A DNA stretch of 64,000 nucleotides from Histidinibacterium aquaticum (GCF_008710275.1 NZ_VYQE01000003.1:186001-250000), one strand, 5' to 3'; positions 1-10,463 are shown, counted from the stretch's first letter. The notes: generated by a model not told the origin, from the sequence alone. Numbers and translations: made by a program.

Positions 1-1006
1 CGTTGACTTCGCCCACCCGGGTGAAGCGACGATTCACGCCGCCGAACTTCGCGAGGGCCTCGCGGATCTCGTCGACCTTCATGCCGAGGTGCCGCGCCAC
101 GGCCACCGCCGAGAGCGCGTTCGAGACGTTGTGGTCGCCCGGCATCGGCAGGGTGCAGCCCTCGATGACGCGATCCTCCTTCTGGAGCGCCACGTCGAAA
201 TGGGCGATGCCCTTGGCGTAGGTAAGGTTGATCGCCCGCACGTCGGCCTGGGTGTTGAAGCCGTAGGTCACGACCCGCCGGTCGGTGATCCTGGAGACCA
301 GCGACTGCACCTGCGGATGGTCGGTGCAGCAGACCGCGAGGCCGTAGAAGGGGATGTTTGAGACGAAGTCGTAGAAGCCCTGGTGCAGCTTCTCCTCGGT
401 GCCCCAGTGCTCCATGTGCTCGGGGTCGATGTTGGTGACGATGGCGATGGTCGCGGGCAGGCGGTTGAAGGTGCCGTCGCTCTCGTCGGCCTCGACCACC
501 ATCCACTCGCCGTCGCCGCCGCGGGCGTTGGAGCCGTAGGCATGGATGATGCCGCCGTTGATGACGGTGGGATCGAAGTTGCCGTGGTCAAGCAGGGCCG
601 CGACCATGGTGGTTGTCGTGGTCTTGCCGTGGGTCCCGGCCACCGCGATGTTCGACTTGAGCCGCATGAGCTCGGCCAGCATCTCGGCGCGGCGCACGAC
701 CGGCAGACCCTGCCGGCGCGCCTCGTCGAGCTCGACGTTGCCGGGCTTGATCGCCGAGGAGATCACGACGACCTGCGCCTCGCCGAGGTTCTCGGCCGAC
801 TGGCCCTCGAAGATATGCGCGCCGAGGCCGCGCAGGCGCTCGGTGATCGGCGAGGCCTTGAGATCGGAGCCCTGCACCACGTAGCCGTGGTTCAGCAGGA
901 TCTCGGCGATCCCCGACATCCCGATGCCGCCGATCCCGACGAAGTGGATCGGCCCCACGTCGAGGGGAAGTTTCGTGGGGGCCATCATCTGCAGGCTTCC
1001 GTCCAT
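1..1006 (-). CDS. murC: UDP-N-acetylmuramate--L-alanine ligase (MurC), 5' part, cut by the left window edge
   Basis: MurC adds L-alanine to UDP-MurNAc with ATP, the first peptide step of cytoplasmic peptidoglycan precursor synthesis. Read from the ATG at 1006 downwards, the protein begins [19 protein letters not shown] Rossmann-like GIGGIGMSG motif follows near residue 25, and the Mur-ligase P-loop [11 protein letters not shown] lies near residue 130. About 335 residues are present and the reading frame runs off the left edge, so the C-terminal domain (binding of the incoming amino acid) lies mostly outside. It follows murG after 13 bases on the same strand, the usual ftsW-murG-murC order of the alphaproteobacterial dcw cluster, so co-transcription is likely. 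A second possible start is the ATG at 988. Identification is firm; only completeness is unknown. Confidence 0.96.
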   Translation of the reverse strand, partial: MDGSLQMMAPTKLPLDVGPIHFVGIGGIGMSGIAEILLNHGYVVQGSDLKASPITERLRGLGAHIFEGQSAENLGEAQVVVISSAIKPGNVELDEARRQGLPVVRRAEMLAELMRLKSNIAVAGTHGKTTTTTMVAALLDHGNFDPTVINGGIIHAYGSNARGGDGEWMVVEADESDGTFNRLPATIAIVTNIDPEHMEHWGTEEKLHQGFYDFVSNIPFYGLAVCCTDHPQVQSLVSRITDRRVVTYGFNTQADVRAINLTYAKGIAHFDVALQKEDRVIEGCTLPMPGDHNVSNALSAVAVARHLGMKVDEIREALAKFGGVNRRFTRVGEVN

Positions 1007-1019
1007 TGTCTCGAGTCCT

Positions 1020-2105
1020 TCACTGCCCGACCATGTTTTCGACCAGAGCGACCAGCCGGTCGGTCGCATCCGGTTTTCCTTGTGCCGCCGCCTCTCGCGC
1101 CATGCGCGCCGCGCCGTCCGGATCGCCCAGCACCAGCGCGATCTGCTCCGACAGCGGGGCCACCTCGAAGCGGCTCTCAGGCATCAGGATCGCGGCACCC
1201 GCCTCGGTCAGCGCCCGGGCGTTGGCGGTCTGCTCGTCCCGGATGGCGCTGGCCAGCGGCACCAGGATCGAGGGCCGTCCGATCACCGAGACGTCGGCGA
1301 CGGTCGAGGCCCCGGAGCGGCAGATCACCAGCTGCGCCTCGGACATCCGCTCGGGCACGTCCGAGAAGAAGGTCTGGACGTCGGCGTCGATCCCCTGCTC
1401 GTAGTAATAGGAGGCAACCCGCTCCACGTCCTCTTCCCTGGCCTGATGGCTGACACGGACATGACGCCGGATGTCGCGGGGGAGTTCCGAAATCGCGGGC
1501 GGCACGATGTCCGACAGGATCCGCGCGCCCTGCGAGCCGCCGATCACCAGCACCGACATCGGGTAGTCGCCCGGCGGGATGTAGGGGGCGCCGGCCTTCT
1601 CCAGAACGGCGGCGCGCACCGGGTTGCCCACGTGCTCGGCCTCGACGCCCTCGGGCAGCTCGGTCGGCCATGTGCCGCAGGCGACGCGGTCGACGCGCTT
1701 GGCGAAGAGCGCGTTGACCCGGCCCAGCACACCGTTCTGCTCGTGGATCAGCGTCGGGATGCCCAGCGTCTTGGCCGCCGAGAGGGCGGGGATCGTGGGA
1801 TAGCCGCCGAAGCCCGCCACGACCGCGGGCCGGTCGCGGCGCATGGACCGCCGGGCGGAGATCGCGCCGCCCAGGACCTTGAAGGGCACGCCCGCCTTGG
1901 CCAGCGGGCCGCCGCGCGCGAAGGTGGCCGAGGAGATGACCTCCTGCTCGACCGCCTCCGGGAAGCCGCCCGAGTAGCGCGCGCCGCGCGCGTCGGTCGA
2001 GAGCTTCACCCGCCAGCCGCGCGCCAGCATCGCCTCGGCGAGCGCCTGTGCGGGGAACATGTGGCCGCCGGTCCCCCCGGCGGCGATGACGAGTAGTGGC
2101 GCCAA
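1020..2105 (-). CDS. murG: UDP-N-acetylglucosamine--N-acetylmuramyl-(pentapeptide) pyrophosphoryl-undecaprenol N-acetylglucosamine transferase (MurG)
   Basis: MurG transfers GlcNAc from UDP-GlcNAc to lipid I, making lipid II at the cytoplasmic face of the inner membrane. The 361-residue protein has the N-terminal glycine-rich [19 protein letters not shown] motif that binds the lipid acceptor, a middle [11 protein letters not shown] block, and the C-terminal GGSQGAR and [11 protein letters not shown] blocks of the UDP-GlcNAc site. No ATG precedes the GGTGGH motif at a sensible place. The TTG at 2105, giving [14 protein letters not shown], lies two bases past the ftsW stop and fits family N-termini, so I chose it. 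It is part of the ftsW-murG-murC run and is probably translationally coupled to ftsW. Confidence 0.96.
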   Translation of the reverse strand: MAPLLVIAAGGTGGHMFPAQALAEAMLARGWRVKLSTDARGARYSGGFPEAVEQEVISSATFARGGPLAKAGVPFKVLGGAISARRSMRRDRPAVVAGFGGYPTIPALSAAKTLGIPTLIHEQNGVLGRVNALFAKRVDRVACGTWPTELPEGVEAEHVGNPVRAAVLEKAGAPYIPPGDYPMSVLVIGGSQGARILSDIVPPAISELPRDIRRHVRVSHQAREEDVERVASYYYEQGIDADVQTFFSDVPERMSEAQLVICRSGASTVADVSVIGRPSILVPLASAIRDEQTANARALTEAGAAILMPESRFEVAPLSEQIALVLGDPDGAARMAREAAAQGKPDATDRLVALVENMVGQ

Positions 2106-2107
2106 GC

Positions 2108-3274
2108 CTAACGGCCCTTCCTGAACAGGATGTCTCCGATCTCGCCCTGCGGGCGGCTGCGCGTAAACGCCAAAAGCATCCCCACTGCAATGCCCGAGGC
2201 GATCACGGAGGAGCCGCCGTAGCTGACGAAGGGCAGCGTCATGCCCTTGGCGGGCAGGAGACGCACCGCGACGCCCATGTTGATCATGGCCTGGACGGCG
2301 AAGCTGCAGGCGAGCCCGGTTCCGGCGAGGCGGATGAAGGGATCGCGCTCGCGCATCAGCCGGATCAGCGAGCGGATCACCACGGTGCAGTAGAGCGCGA
2401 TGATGACCAGCACGAGGATCAACCCGTATTCCTCGGCCGCCACGGCGATGATGAAGTCGGTATGCGCGTCGGGCAGCGACCACTTCACCGTGCCCTCGCC
2501 CACGCCGGTGCCGAAGAAGCCGCCCTCGCGGATGGCGTTGGTCGCGTAGCCGAGCTGGGTGCGGGGATCGACCTCGGGGCTCAGGAAGCCGTCGATGCGC
2601 CGCGCGAAGTGCTCGGACTGCTCGTAGGCCACCGCGCCCGCGGCCACCGCCGCTCCGGCGAGGCCCAGCAGCAGCGCCATCGGCGCGCCGGCCACGAAGT
2701 ACATGATGCCCCAGGAGAAGAGCACCAGGCAGGCCTGGCCGAAGTCGGGCTGCATGGCGAGGAAGGCCACGATGATCAGCGCCAGCACGAAGGAATAGGT
2801 CCGCCCCGGCGGGCCGTTGAGCTCCTGGCTGGCGGCCATGAACCAGGCGGCGACGACGACGAAACCGGGCTTGAGGAATTCGGAGGGCTGCACCGAGGCG
2901 AAGCCCAGCGAGTACCAGCGCACCGCGCCCTTGCCGAAGTCGGTGCCGAAAACCGGCAGCAGCATCAGCGCCGCGAGCGAGGCCGCGAAGCCGATCACCG
3001 CCAGCCGCCGCACCAGCGTCGGCGACATCATCGAGACAGCCATCATCACGACCAGCGCGAGAGAGCCGAAGGCGAACTGCCGCGTCACGTAGTGAAAGGC
3101 GTCGAGCCCGTTCTTGGACGCGAGCGGCGGCGAGGCCGCGAAGCCCAGCAGGAGCCCGATCCCGAAGAGGATCAGGATGCAGGACATCGTCCATTTGTCG
3201 ATCGTCCGCCACCACCGTGGGAGGACCGGGTCGCCCGCCGCAACGGGGAGGGTGCCATGCACCATTTCCGTCAT
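2108..3274 (-). CDS. ftsW: Peptidoglycan glycosyltransferase FtsW (SEDS family)
   Basis: FtsW polymerises lipid II at the division septum together with its cognate class B PBP. The 388-residue protein is a polytopic membrane protein of about ten hydrophobic segments. It carries SEDS-family signatures: [31 protein letters not shown] in the middle of the protein (the conserved GAxRW...QPSE region), the [30 protein letters not shown] loop, and the C-terminal [13 protein letters not shown] block. FtsW is preferred over RodA because it sits between the mur genes. The ATG at 3274 is preceded by an AAGGGCAG stretch that could be a ribosome site. First gene of the murine-precursor run in the window; the upstream 400 bases hold no gene. 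Confidence 0.95.
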   Translation of the reverse strand: MTEMVHGTLPVAAGDPVLPRWWRTIDKWTMSCILILFGIGLLLGFAASPPLASKNGLDAFHYVTRQFAFGSLALVVMMAVSMMSPTLVRRLAVIGFAASLAALMLLPVFGTDFGKGAVRWYSLGFASVQPSEFLKPGFVVVAAWFMAASQELNGPPGRTYSFVLALIIVAFLAMQPDFGQACLVLFSWGIMYFVAGAPMALLLGLAGAAVAAGAVAYEQSEHFARRIDGFLSPEVDPRTQLGYATNAIREGGFFGTGVGEGTVKWSLPDAHTDFIIAVAAEEYGLILVLVIIALYCTVVIRSLIRLMRERDPFIRLAGTGLACSFAVQAMINMGVAVRLLPAKGMTLPFVSYGGSSVIASGIAVGMLLAFTRSRPQGEIGDILFRKGR

Positions 3275-3399
3275 GGACCACTGCCCTTCTGCTCTGCCTC
3301 TTCGCCCGGGTTGGCCCCGGAACTGATGGCCGGAGTCTAGCGGCTCCGGCGGGAGGTGACCAGAGAAAACGAATCATCGCGGGCCCGTCCCGGTGGAGT

Positions 3400-3572
3400 T
3401 TCGCCGCCTTCGGCGTCGATCCGCGCGGGGCCCGCGGCCCCGCGTCGGCAGGGCGGTGCTGCGCTGTACGGGCCTTTGGCGTTTCCCCATATGGGACCCG
3501 GGTTCGCCGCCTTCGGCGCCGACCCGCGCGGGGGCTCTGCCCCCGCACCCCCGCGATACGTGAAGACGATGA
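3400..3572. repeat. Hairpin-rich intergenic repeat, copy A, with an internal 16-base direct repeat
   Basis: The 406-base gap between ftsW (leftward) and the BaiN-like gene (rightward) holds no convincing gene. It contains two direct copies of TTCGCCGCCTTCGGCG (3400-3415 and 3503-3518), each followed by a near-identical 15-base tail ending GCGCGGGG. Then come a GGGGGCTCTGCCCCC hairpin and the terminal motif CCCCGCGATACGTGAAGACG. The same order of parts recurs at 8829-8920 and 63078-63172. Such elements are common between genes in Rhodobacterales as far as I recall; here the copy lies in a divergent rather than convergent gap. Confidence 0.65.
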
Positions 3573-3617
3573 AGGAGCGGGAAAGGATTGCCATACGGAT
3601 CAAAGGGTTAGGCCGCC

Positions 3618-3631
3618 GTCCAAATTTGGAC
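3618..3631. repeat. Perfect 14-base palindrome GTCCAAATTTGGAC, copy 1
   Basis: The AT-rich core stands out in a GC-rich window. The same 14 bases recur at 31714-31727, and both copies share flanking bases (C-G before, C-G-x-T-C after). It lies about 50 bases upstream of the BaiN-like start, so it could be an operator, but no regulator can be named. Confidence 0.55.
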
Positions 3632-3680
3632 GCTCCGGGAAAGCTTGCGCCTTGCGCGCCGAGAGGGCACCTCGCGGCGC

Positions 3681-4862
3681 ATGGAGGTCAGGACCCTCAT
3701 TCTCGGCGCCGGTGCGGCTGGCCTGTTCTGCGCGGCCCATGCCGGGCCGGGGACGCTCGTCGTGGACCACGCGCGGCGGCCGGGCGAGAAGATCCGGATC
3801 TCGGGCGGCGGGCGCTGCAACTTCACCAACACCGGGACCGTGCCGGAGCGGTTCCTATCGGAGAACCCGCACTTCGCGAAGTCGGCCCTGGCGCGCTACG
3901 GACCCTGGGATTTCGTCGACCTGGTCGGCCGCCACGGCATCGCCTGGCACGAGAAGACGCTGGGCCAGCTTTTCTGCGACGGTTCCGCGAAGCAGATCGT
4001 GGCGATGCTGCTGGACGAGGCCGCCCGCGCCGGGGCGACGGTCGAGACCGGCACCGAGGTGGGCGAGATCGCCCATGACGGCAGCGCCTTCCGCGTCGTG
4101 CTGGAACGCGAGGGGCGGCGGCGCGAGGTCGCGGCGCGGCACCTGGTGGTGGCCACGGGCGGCAAGTCGATCCCGAAGATGGGCGCCACGGGCCGGGCCT
4201 ACGAGATCGCGACGCAGTTCGGCCTCGGCCTGACCGAGACGCGGGCCGCGCTGGTGCCTTTCACCTTTCCGGAGGGCCGCTTCGCGCCGCTTTCGGGGAC
4301 CGCCCTGCCCGTCCGGGCCGCGGCGGGGGGCGCCGTCTTCGAGGAGGCGATGCTCTTCACCCACCGCGGGCTCTCGGGGCCGGCGATGCTGCAGTGCTCC
4401 TCCTACTGGCGCGAGGGAGAGGACCTGACGGTCGACCTCCTGCCCGGGCGCGACGCGGCGGAGGAGATCGCCGAGGCCAAGCGGACCCAGGGGGCGCGGC
4501 GGCTCTCGACCTGGCTCTCCGCCGCCCTGCCGACCCGGCTGGCCGAGAGCCTGGCCTCGGAGCTACCCGCAGAGCGCAAGCTGGCCGAGCTCTCGACCCA
4601 GGCGATCCGCGAGACCGCCGACCGTCTGCACGGCTGGACGCTCCGCCCCGGCGGCACGGAGGGCTACCGCACGGCGGAGGTCACCCTGGGCGGGGTCGCG
4701 ACCGGCGGGCTCTCGTCGAAGACGATGGAGGCGAAGACCCTCCCCGGCCTCTTCTTCATCGGCGAGGCGGTGGACGTGACGGGCTGGCTGGGCGGCTACA
4801 ACTTCCAATGGGCCTGGGCCTCGGCCCACGCGGCGGGGACCGAGATCGCCTCCCGCGGCTGA
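3681..4862 (+). CDS. NAD(P)/FAD-dependent oxidoreductase, BaiN/RdsA (HI0933-like) family
   Basis: A flavoprotein of the HI0933/BaiN family; physiological substrates of most members are unknown. The 393-residue protein starts MEVRTLILGAGAAGLFCAAHAG, an FAD-binding GxGxxG fold at residues 8-13. The family hallmark GEKIRISGGGRCNFTN follows near residue 35, a second nucleotide-site block VVATGGKSIPKMGATG near residue 155, and the C-terminal GLFFIGEAVDVTGWLGGYNFQWAWASA block that closes the FAD site. An in-frame upstream ATG at 3645 exists but would add 12 non-conserved residues, so I chose 3681. The DMT transporter begins 41 bases downstream on the same strand and may be co-transcribed. Confidence 0.9.
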   Translation: MEVRTLILGAGAAGLFCAAHAGPGTLVVDHARRPGEKIRISGGGRCNFTNTGTVPERFLSENPHFAKSALARYGPWDFVDLVGRHGIAWHEKTLGQLFCDGSAKQIVAMLLDEAARAGATVETGTEVGEIAHDGSAFRVVLEREGRRREVAARHLVVATGGKSIPKMGATGRAYEIATQFGLGLTETRAALVPFTFPEGRFAPLSGTALPVRAAAGGAVFEEAMLFTHRGLSGPAMLQCSSYWREGEDLTVDLLPGRDAAEEIAEAKRTQGARRLSTWLSAALPTRLAESLASELPAERKLAELSTQAIRETADRLHGWTLRPGGTEGYRTAEVTLGGVATGGLSSKTMEAKTLPGLFFIGEAVDVTGWLGGYNFQWAWASAHAAGTEIASRG

Positions 4863-4903
4863 GGCACCTTTCCGCCGGGGCCGCTCCGGGCTATCCCGGC
4901 CCC

Positions 4904-5827
4904 ATGCAACAGGACCGTCCCCTCGTCGGCATCGCCCTGATGACCGGCTTCTGCATCGCCGCGCCCATGGGCGACGCCTTCGCCAAGATCCTCGGCGCCA
5001 TGCTGCCGCTGGGTGTGCTGCTGCTGATCCGGTTCCTGTTCCAGGGGGTGCTGCTCCTGCCGCTGGCGGCGCTGCTGCGCCGGGACCTGCGGTTGGGGCC
5101 GCGGCTGCTGCGGCTGACGCTGATCCGGACGGTGCTGCACATCGCAGGCATCGGCATGATGTTCGAGGCGCTGCGCTACCTGCCGCTGGCCGACGCCATC
5201 GCCATCGCCTTCGTCATGCCCTTCATCCTGCTGCTGCTGGGGTACCTGCTGCTGGGCGAGGAGGTCGGGCCGCACCGGCTCTCGGCCTGCGCGGTGGGCT
5301 TCCTCGGCACGCTCCTGGTGATTCAGCCGAATTTCACCGAGGTCGGGCTGCCGGCGCTGCTGCCGCTCGGGGTGGCGCTGAACTTCGCGCTCTTCATCCT
5401 GACGACACGGGCCATGGCCAAGGAGGTGGACGCGATCGCCATGCAGGGGATCTCGGGCCTCATGGCCATCGTGATCCTGGGCGTCATCCTGGCATTCGGG
5501 CCGGACTGGCCGATGCTGGAACTCTCGGCCCCGCCCGCGGAGGCCTGGCCCTTCATCCTGGGCATGGGGCTGATCGGCAGCTTCGGGCACCTGCTGATGA
5601 CCTGGTCGCTGCGCTTTGCCCCGGCGGCCACGCTCGCGCCGATCCAGTACCTGGAGATCCCGGTCTCCACTCTGATCGGCTACCTCGTCTTCCGCGACCT
5701 GCCGGACGGGCTGGCGGCCGTGGGCATCGCGGTGACCATCGGGGCGGGGCTCTATATCGTCCAGCGCGAGCGCAATCTCAGCCGGCGCCAGGCCAGCCCC
5801 CTGCCCCCGGCGCCGCCAGCGAGCTGA
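4904..5827 (+). CDS. EamA/DMT-superfamily inner-membrane transporter
   Basis: A 307-residue, very hydrophobic protein with about ten transmembrane segments in two internal halves, typical of drug/metabolite exporters with paired EamA domains. The first half carries FEALRYLPLADAIAIAFVMPF and the second SLRFAPAATLAPIQYLEIPVSTLIGYL. These are the matching conserved fifth-helix regions of the two repeats. The transported compound cannot be deduced. The start at 4904 (MQQDRPLVGIAL) lies 41 bases after the BaiN-like stop. The last 50 bases overlap the end of the convergent thiamine pyrophosphokinase gene, so the C-terminal RRQASPLPPAPPAS tail is encoded opposite that gene. Confidence 0.88.
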   Translation: MQQDRPLVGIALMTGFCIAAPMGDAFAKILGAMLPLGVLLLIRFLFQGVLLLPLAALLRRDLRLGPRLLRLTLIRTVLHIAGIGMMFEALRYLPLADAIAIAFVMPFILLLLGYLLLGEEVGPHRLSACAVGFLGTLLVIQPNFTEVGLPALLPLGVALNFALFILTTRAMAKEVDAIAMQGISGLMAIVILGVILAFGPDWPMLELSAPPAEAWPFILGMGLIGSFGHLLMTWSLRFAPAATLAPIQYLEIPVSTLIGYLVFRDLPDGLAAVGIAVTIGAGLYIVQRERNLSRRQASPLPPAPPAS

Positions 5828-6464
5828 CCACCTCGGGCAGCGTCCGGCGCGGCAGGATCACGAGCATCAGCGGCGCGTCGAATGTCATTCGCACCGGGCC
5901 GGTCGCGGTGTTCGACGTTCCGATCCGGCCCCAGGGGGTGAAGTCCAGCCCCTCGATCGGCCAGCGCAGGCCCTCGGAGGTCCCGGCGACCCGCCCCATG
6001 GGAAAGAGCGACACCACCGTGCCGGGCGCGAGGTCGAGGGAGAGCTCGGGCGGGGCGAGGAAGACCAGGCTCTCGGGCCCCACGACCACGCAGCGGAGGT
6101 GCGCGAGGCGGACGAGGACGTTGAGCGCGGCGAGGTCGTGGTCGAAGCGCCCGCCGCTCAGGCCGACGGCCAGCACCAGCGGCGCGCGGATCGAGCGCAG
6201 CGCCTTGTCGAAGTCGGTCGTCTCCTGCTCGGAGATCTCGTGGAGCGCCTCCGCCAGCTCGGCGCGCGCGCCCTCGGAGATCGAATCCATGTCGCCGATC
6301 ACGGCCTCTGGCCGGCGACCTGCGGCCAGCGCCGCATCGGCCCCGCCATCGGCCGCCACGAGGCGCGGCGCGAAGGGCAGAACGGTGCCCAGGTCCGCAG
6401 CCCCCAGGACTCCCCCTCCGATCAGCGTGACCGGTTCCGGACTGTCGACAATCGGCGGCTTCAC
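5778..6464 (-). CDS. thiN: Thiamine diphosphokinase (thiamine pyrophosphokinase)
   Basis: Converts thiamine to thiamine diphosphate using ATP in the cytoplasm. The 228-residue reading has the family blocks in order: VAADGGADAALAAGRRPEAVIGDMDS (metal and substrate Asp cluster), TTDFDKALRSI (the TDxxKA motif), and GLSGGRFDHDLAALNVL (the GGxRxDH motif), followed by a C-terminal beta domain. The frame stays open to an ATG at 6545, but those extra 27 residues are arginine-rich and not family-like. The GTG at 6464 gives VKPPIVDSPEPVTLIGGG, which matches my memory of relatives, so I chose it with moderate certainty. Its last 50 bases overlap the convergent DMT gene. Confidence 0.9.
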   Translation of the reverse strand: MKPPIVDSPEPVTLIGGGVLGAADLGTVLPFAPRLVAADGGADAALAAGRRPEAVIGDMDSISEGARAELAEALHEISEQETTDFDKALRSIRAPLVLAVGLSGGRFDHDLAALNVLVRLAHLRCVVVGPESLVFLAPPELSLDLAPGTVVSLFPMGRVAGTSEGLRWPIEGLDFTPWGRIGTSNTATGPVRMTFDAPLMLVILPRRTLPEVVSSLAAPGAGGWPGAG

Positions 6465-6604
6465 GCGGAATTGACGCCGTTCCGCGTCCCATTCCTCAAA
6501 GTGGTCACGAAATAATCTCCGCTTCCTCCTCATCCCGTTCCGCATTCGGAACCAGTTTATGGTACCCAGAGTGTCGCCGGGTGGGAGAGAAAGCGAGTAC
6601 CAGA

Positions 6605-8791
6605 ATGGCAGAGCCGAGCAAGATTCTCACGGTAAGCTACGGGACCTTCTCGTGCACGCTCGAGGGATTCGACGACGCCTTCGACATGATGAAGGCGATT
6701 GCCGAGTATTTCCGCGATCTCGCTGCCGACGATCGCTTCTTCGGGGCCGAACCTGCGACGCCCGATCCGGACATGCTCGCCCGGATCGCAGAGCGCGAGG
6801 TGGAGCGTCGCGTCGATGCGCGGCTGGAGCAGGGCGGCTACGTCCTGCGGCCCGCCGCGCTGGCGGCCGGCGGTGGGGCGGAGGCTGCCAGCCGCCCCGC
6901 TGCCGAGGCCCCCGCGACGGAGGCTGCCGCGCCCCGACCGGAGGCCACACCTGAACCCCGCCCCGAAGCGGCGCCGGCCGAGACCGGCTCCGAAGGCGCC
7001 GTGAGCCGCACCATGGGCCGGGTGGATGCCGAGGCCGAGGCCCCTGCCCCCGCCGAACCGGTGGCCGATGAGCAGGTCGCCGAGGCCCCCGAGGCCGCGC
7101 CCGCCTCTGAGACGGAGACCGAGAGCGCCGAGGAGATCGTCGCCCGCGCCGCCCGGGAGCAGACGCCGGACGAGCCCGCCGTGGCGGAGACCGAGGACAT
7201 GGCCATCGCGCCGCCGGAGGTCGCGACCGGGGCCGAGGTGTCCGAGCCTCTCGCCGAGCCGACCGAGGCCGAGGCGCCGGTCGAGGAGCCCGCGGAGGAG
7301 ACGGCCGAAGAGCCTGTCGAGTTCGCCGCCGATGACACGCCCGAGCCCGAGATGGTTGAGCGCTCGGAAGCAGAGGCTGTTTCCGAATCGGAACCCGCCC
7401 CGGCGCCTGCCCCCGCCCGGGACGAGATCACCGGCGACTCGGTCGCGGCGAAGCTCGCCCGCATCCGCGCCGTCGCGGGCCGCGCCCCGGCCCCGGTCGC
7501 CGACGAGACCGAGGAAGAGGGTCCCGCCGTCGCCACCTCGTCCGCGCTCCAGGCGATCCTGAGCGAGGCCCGGGACGACGAAGAGGAAGAGAGCCTCGGC
7601 GCGAGCTTCGAGGCAGACCCCTCCGAGGAGGAGCCAGAGGCTCCGGAAGAGGAGCTGACCGAGCCCGAAGAGACGACCGCCGAAGCCGAGGACCAGGAGG
7701 CAGAGGAAGCCACCGGCACCGGACCGGAGGAGCCGGAGGAGGCCGAGCAGCTACAGCGCGAGCCGATCCGCGCCCGCGTCGTCCGGATGCGCCGCAGCGA
7801 GTTCGAAGCCCTGCACGGCGAGCCGGAGGACGAGACGGACGAGGCCGGCGCGGATCTCGCGCGGCTCGACGGGCTCGACGACCTGGACGACGACAGCGGC
7901 CAGGACACGGTGAGCGGTCTGTCCGCCGAGGACGAGGCCGCGCTCATGGAAGAGCTGGCCGAGGTCGAGCGCATGGACCGTCCGGAGGAGCCGGAGGACG
8001 AGGCGGAGACCGCCGAAACCGAAGAGGCTTCGGACGACGCGCCGGCCACGGGTCCGACGCCGGTGCCCGACTCGCATTCCGCCGACCGTCGTAGCCGGGC
8101 CGCCCTGCTCGCCCGCGCGCCGGAGGCCGACGAGGCCGGCATGAGCCGTATCCTCAGCGAGACCGACGCGCACATGCAGGAGCCCGAGGCCAATCGCCGC
8201 CGCGAGGCCATCGCGCACCTCAAGGCCGCCGTGGCCGCGACCGAGGCCGCGCGCCAGCTGGGCGAGAGCGGACGGGAGGACAACGGCGAGAACATGTTCC
8301 GCGAGGACCTCGACGAGGTCGTCCGGCCTCGCCACGTCGTGCGCCCGCAGACCCACTCCGAGCGCCCCCGCCCGGCGCCGCTCAAGCTGGTGGCCTCGCA
8401 GCGCATCGACGTCGCGCCGCCCGAGAACACCGGCCCGGTCATGCCGCGCCGCGTGCAGGCCGGCGCGATCGAGACGCCGGCCGTCATGGACGGCGAAGAG
8501 GCCGAACGCTTTGCCGCCTACGCGGCCGAGATGGGTGCGACCGGGCTGACCGACATGCTCGAGGCCGCGGCCGCCCACGCCGCCTTCGTCGAGGGCGCCG
8601 AGGACATCTCGCGCCCGCAGATGCTGCGGAAGGTGCAGGCCATCGTCACCGACGGCTTCAGCCGCGAGGACGGGCTGCGCGCCTTCGGGACGCTGCTTCG
8701 GCAGGGCCGGATCGAGAAGGTGCGCAACGGCCGGTTCCGCGTCTCCGCGCAGAGCCGTTTCAACCCGACCCGCGCAGCCTCCGGCGGCTGA
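6605..8791 (+). CDS. Long acidic, mostly disordered protein of unknown function (Rhodobacterales-type)
   Basis: I recognise the ends but not a function. The 728-residue protein has an ordered N-terminus of about 90 residues (MAEPSKILTVSYGTFSCTLE, then FDDAFDMMKAIAEYFRDLAADDRFFG). Next comes a long middle of about 480 residues built mainly of Glu, Ala, Pro, Asp and Thr, clearly low-complexity. The C-terminal part of about 150 residues is again ordered and includes RPQMLRKVQAIVTDGFSRED and RQGRIEKVRNGRFRVSAQSRF. Homologues with the same N-terminus are, from memory, sometimes labelled as chemotaxis protein CheA; nothing here resembles a CheA kinase (no HPt, no HATPase), so that label should not be used. 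No signal peptide or membrane segment. An alternative GTG start lies at 6581. Confidence 0.85.
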   Translation: MAEPSKILTVSYGTFSCTLEGFDDAFDMMKAIAEYFRDLAADDRFFGAEPATPDPDMLARIAEREVERRVDARLEQGGYVLRPAALAAGGGAEAASRPAAEAPATEAAAPRPEATPEPRPEAAPAETGSEGAVSRTMGRVDAEAEAPAPAEPVADEQVAEAPEAAPASETETESAEEIVARAAREQTPDEPAVAETEDMAIAPPEVATGAEVSEPLAEPTEAEAPVEEPAEETAEEPVEFAADDTPEPEMVERSEAEAVSESEPAPAPAPARDEITGDSVAAKLARIRAVAGRAPAPVADETEEEGPAVATSSALQAILSEARDDEEEESLGASFEADPSEEEPEAPEEELTEPEETTAEAEDQEAEEATGTGPEEPEEAEQLQREPIRARVVRMRRSEFEALHGEPEDETDEAGADLARLDGLDDLDDDSGQDTVSGLSAEDEAALMEELAEVERMDRPEEPEDEAETAETEEASDDAPATGPTPVPDSHSADRRSRAALLARAPEADEAGMSRILSETDAHMQEPEANRRREAIAHLKAAVAATEAARQLGESGREDNGENMFREDLDEVVRPRHVVRPQTHSERPRPAPLKLVASQRIDVAPPENTGPVMPRRVQAGAIETPAVMDGEEAERFAAYAAEMGATGLTDMLEAAAAHAAFVEGAEDISRPQMLRKVQAIVTDGFSREDGLRAFGTLLRQGRIEKVRNGRFRVSAQSRFNPTRAASGG

Positions 8792-8828
8792 TCTGGCGGA
8801 GCGCCTTCGGCGCGCCGTGTGAGCCCGG

Positions 8829-8920
8829 CCTCGCCTTCGGCGAGCCCCGGGCGGATCGAGGGGCTCTGCCCCTCTGCGCCCTTCCGGGCGCATTCACCCC
8901 GCGATACGCAAAGACGGTGA
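8829..8920. repeat. Hairpin-rich intergenic repeat, copy B
   Basis: Lies between two converging genes. It shows a CTCGCCTTCGGCGAG hairpin, CCCCGGGCGG, a GAGGGGCTCTGCCCCTC hairpin, a third GC hairpin (GCCCTTCCGGGC), and the end motif ACCCCGCGATACGCAAAGAC. The order of parts matches copy C at 63078-63172 and its last 20 bases match copy A. In a convergent gap it could act as a bidirectional terminator. Confidence 0.65.
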
Positions 8921-8938
8921 CAGGGGGGCACTTGGCCC

Positions 8939-9160
8939 TCAGTCCTCGTCCTCGGGAGCCTCGCGGCCCACGCCGGCGAAAACCCGTCGGAACGGCAGGG
9001 CCCAGAGCAAGCCGAGCGCGGCGTAGACCAGGAACTCCACCCAGATCGGCGGGCGGCCGAGCGCGTTGAGGATCGTCACCGCGAGCACGACGTAGACCGG
9101 CAGGCCCACCAGCAGGATGACGAGGGACCAGCGGCGTTTCTGCTTCTGCGTCAGGGCCAT
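8939..9160 (-). CDS. DUF2842-type small membrane protein
   Basis: A 73-residue protein with a basic N-terminus (MALTQKQKRRWSLVILLVG), two hydrophobic segments (about residues 12-32 and 42-58), and an acidic tail ending EAPEDED. This size and the KRRWSLVILLVGLPVYVV start fit the alphaproteobacterial DUF2842 family of inner-membrane proteins, whose role is unknown. It lies 10 bases downstream of purA on the same strand and is probably co-transcribed with it. Confidence 0.82.
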   Translation of the reverse strand: MALTQKQKRRWSLVILLVGLPVYVVLAVTILNALGRPPIWVEFLVYAALGLLWALPFRRVFAGVGREAPEDED

Positions 9161-9170
9161 GGGGCTCCGG

Positions 9171-10463
<1,293 letters not shown>

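Noticed and set aside
383-2096. Long plus-strand reading frames opposite murC and murG
   Set aside because: They are Arg/Gly/Ala/Pro-rich antisense readings of high-GC genes with no family motifs; the minus strand has full MurC and MurG motif sets.
6838-8487. Ser/Ala-rich minus-strand frame opposite the acidic protein
   Set aside because: It is the reverse reading of Glu/Ala/Pro codons, which gives Ser/Gly runs. The plus frame has conserved ends and a plausible start.
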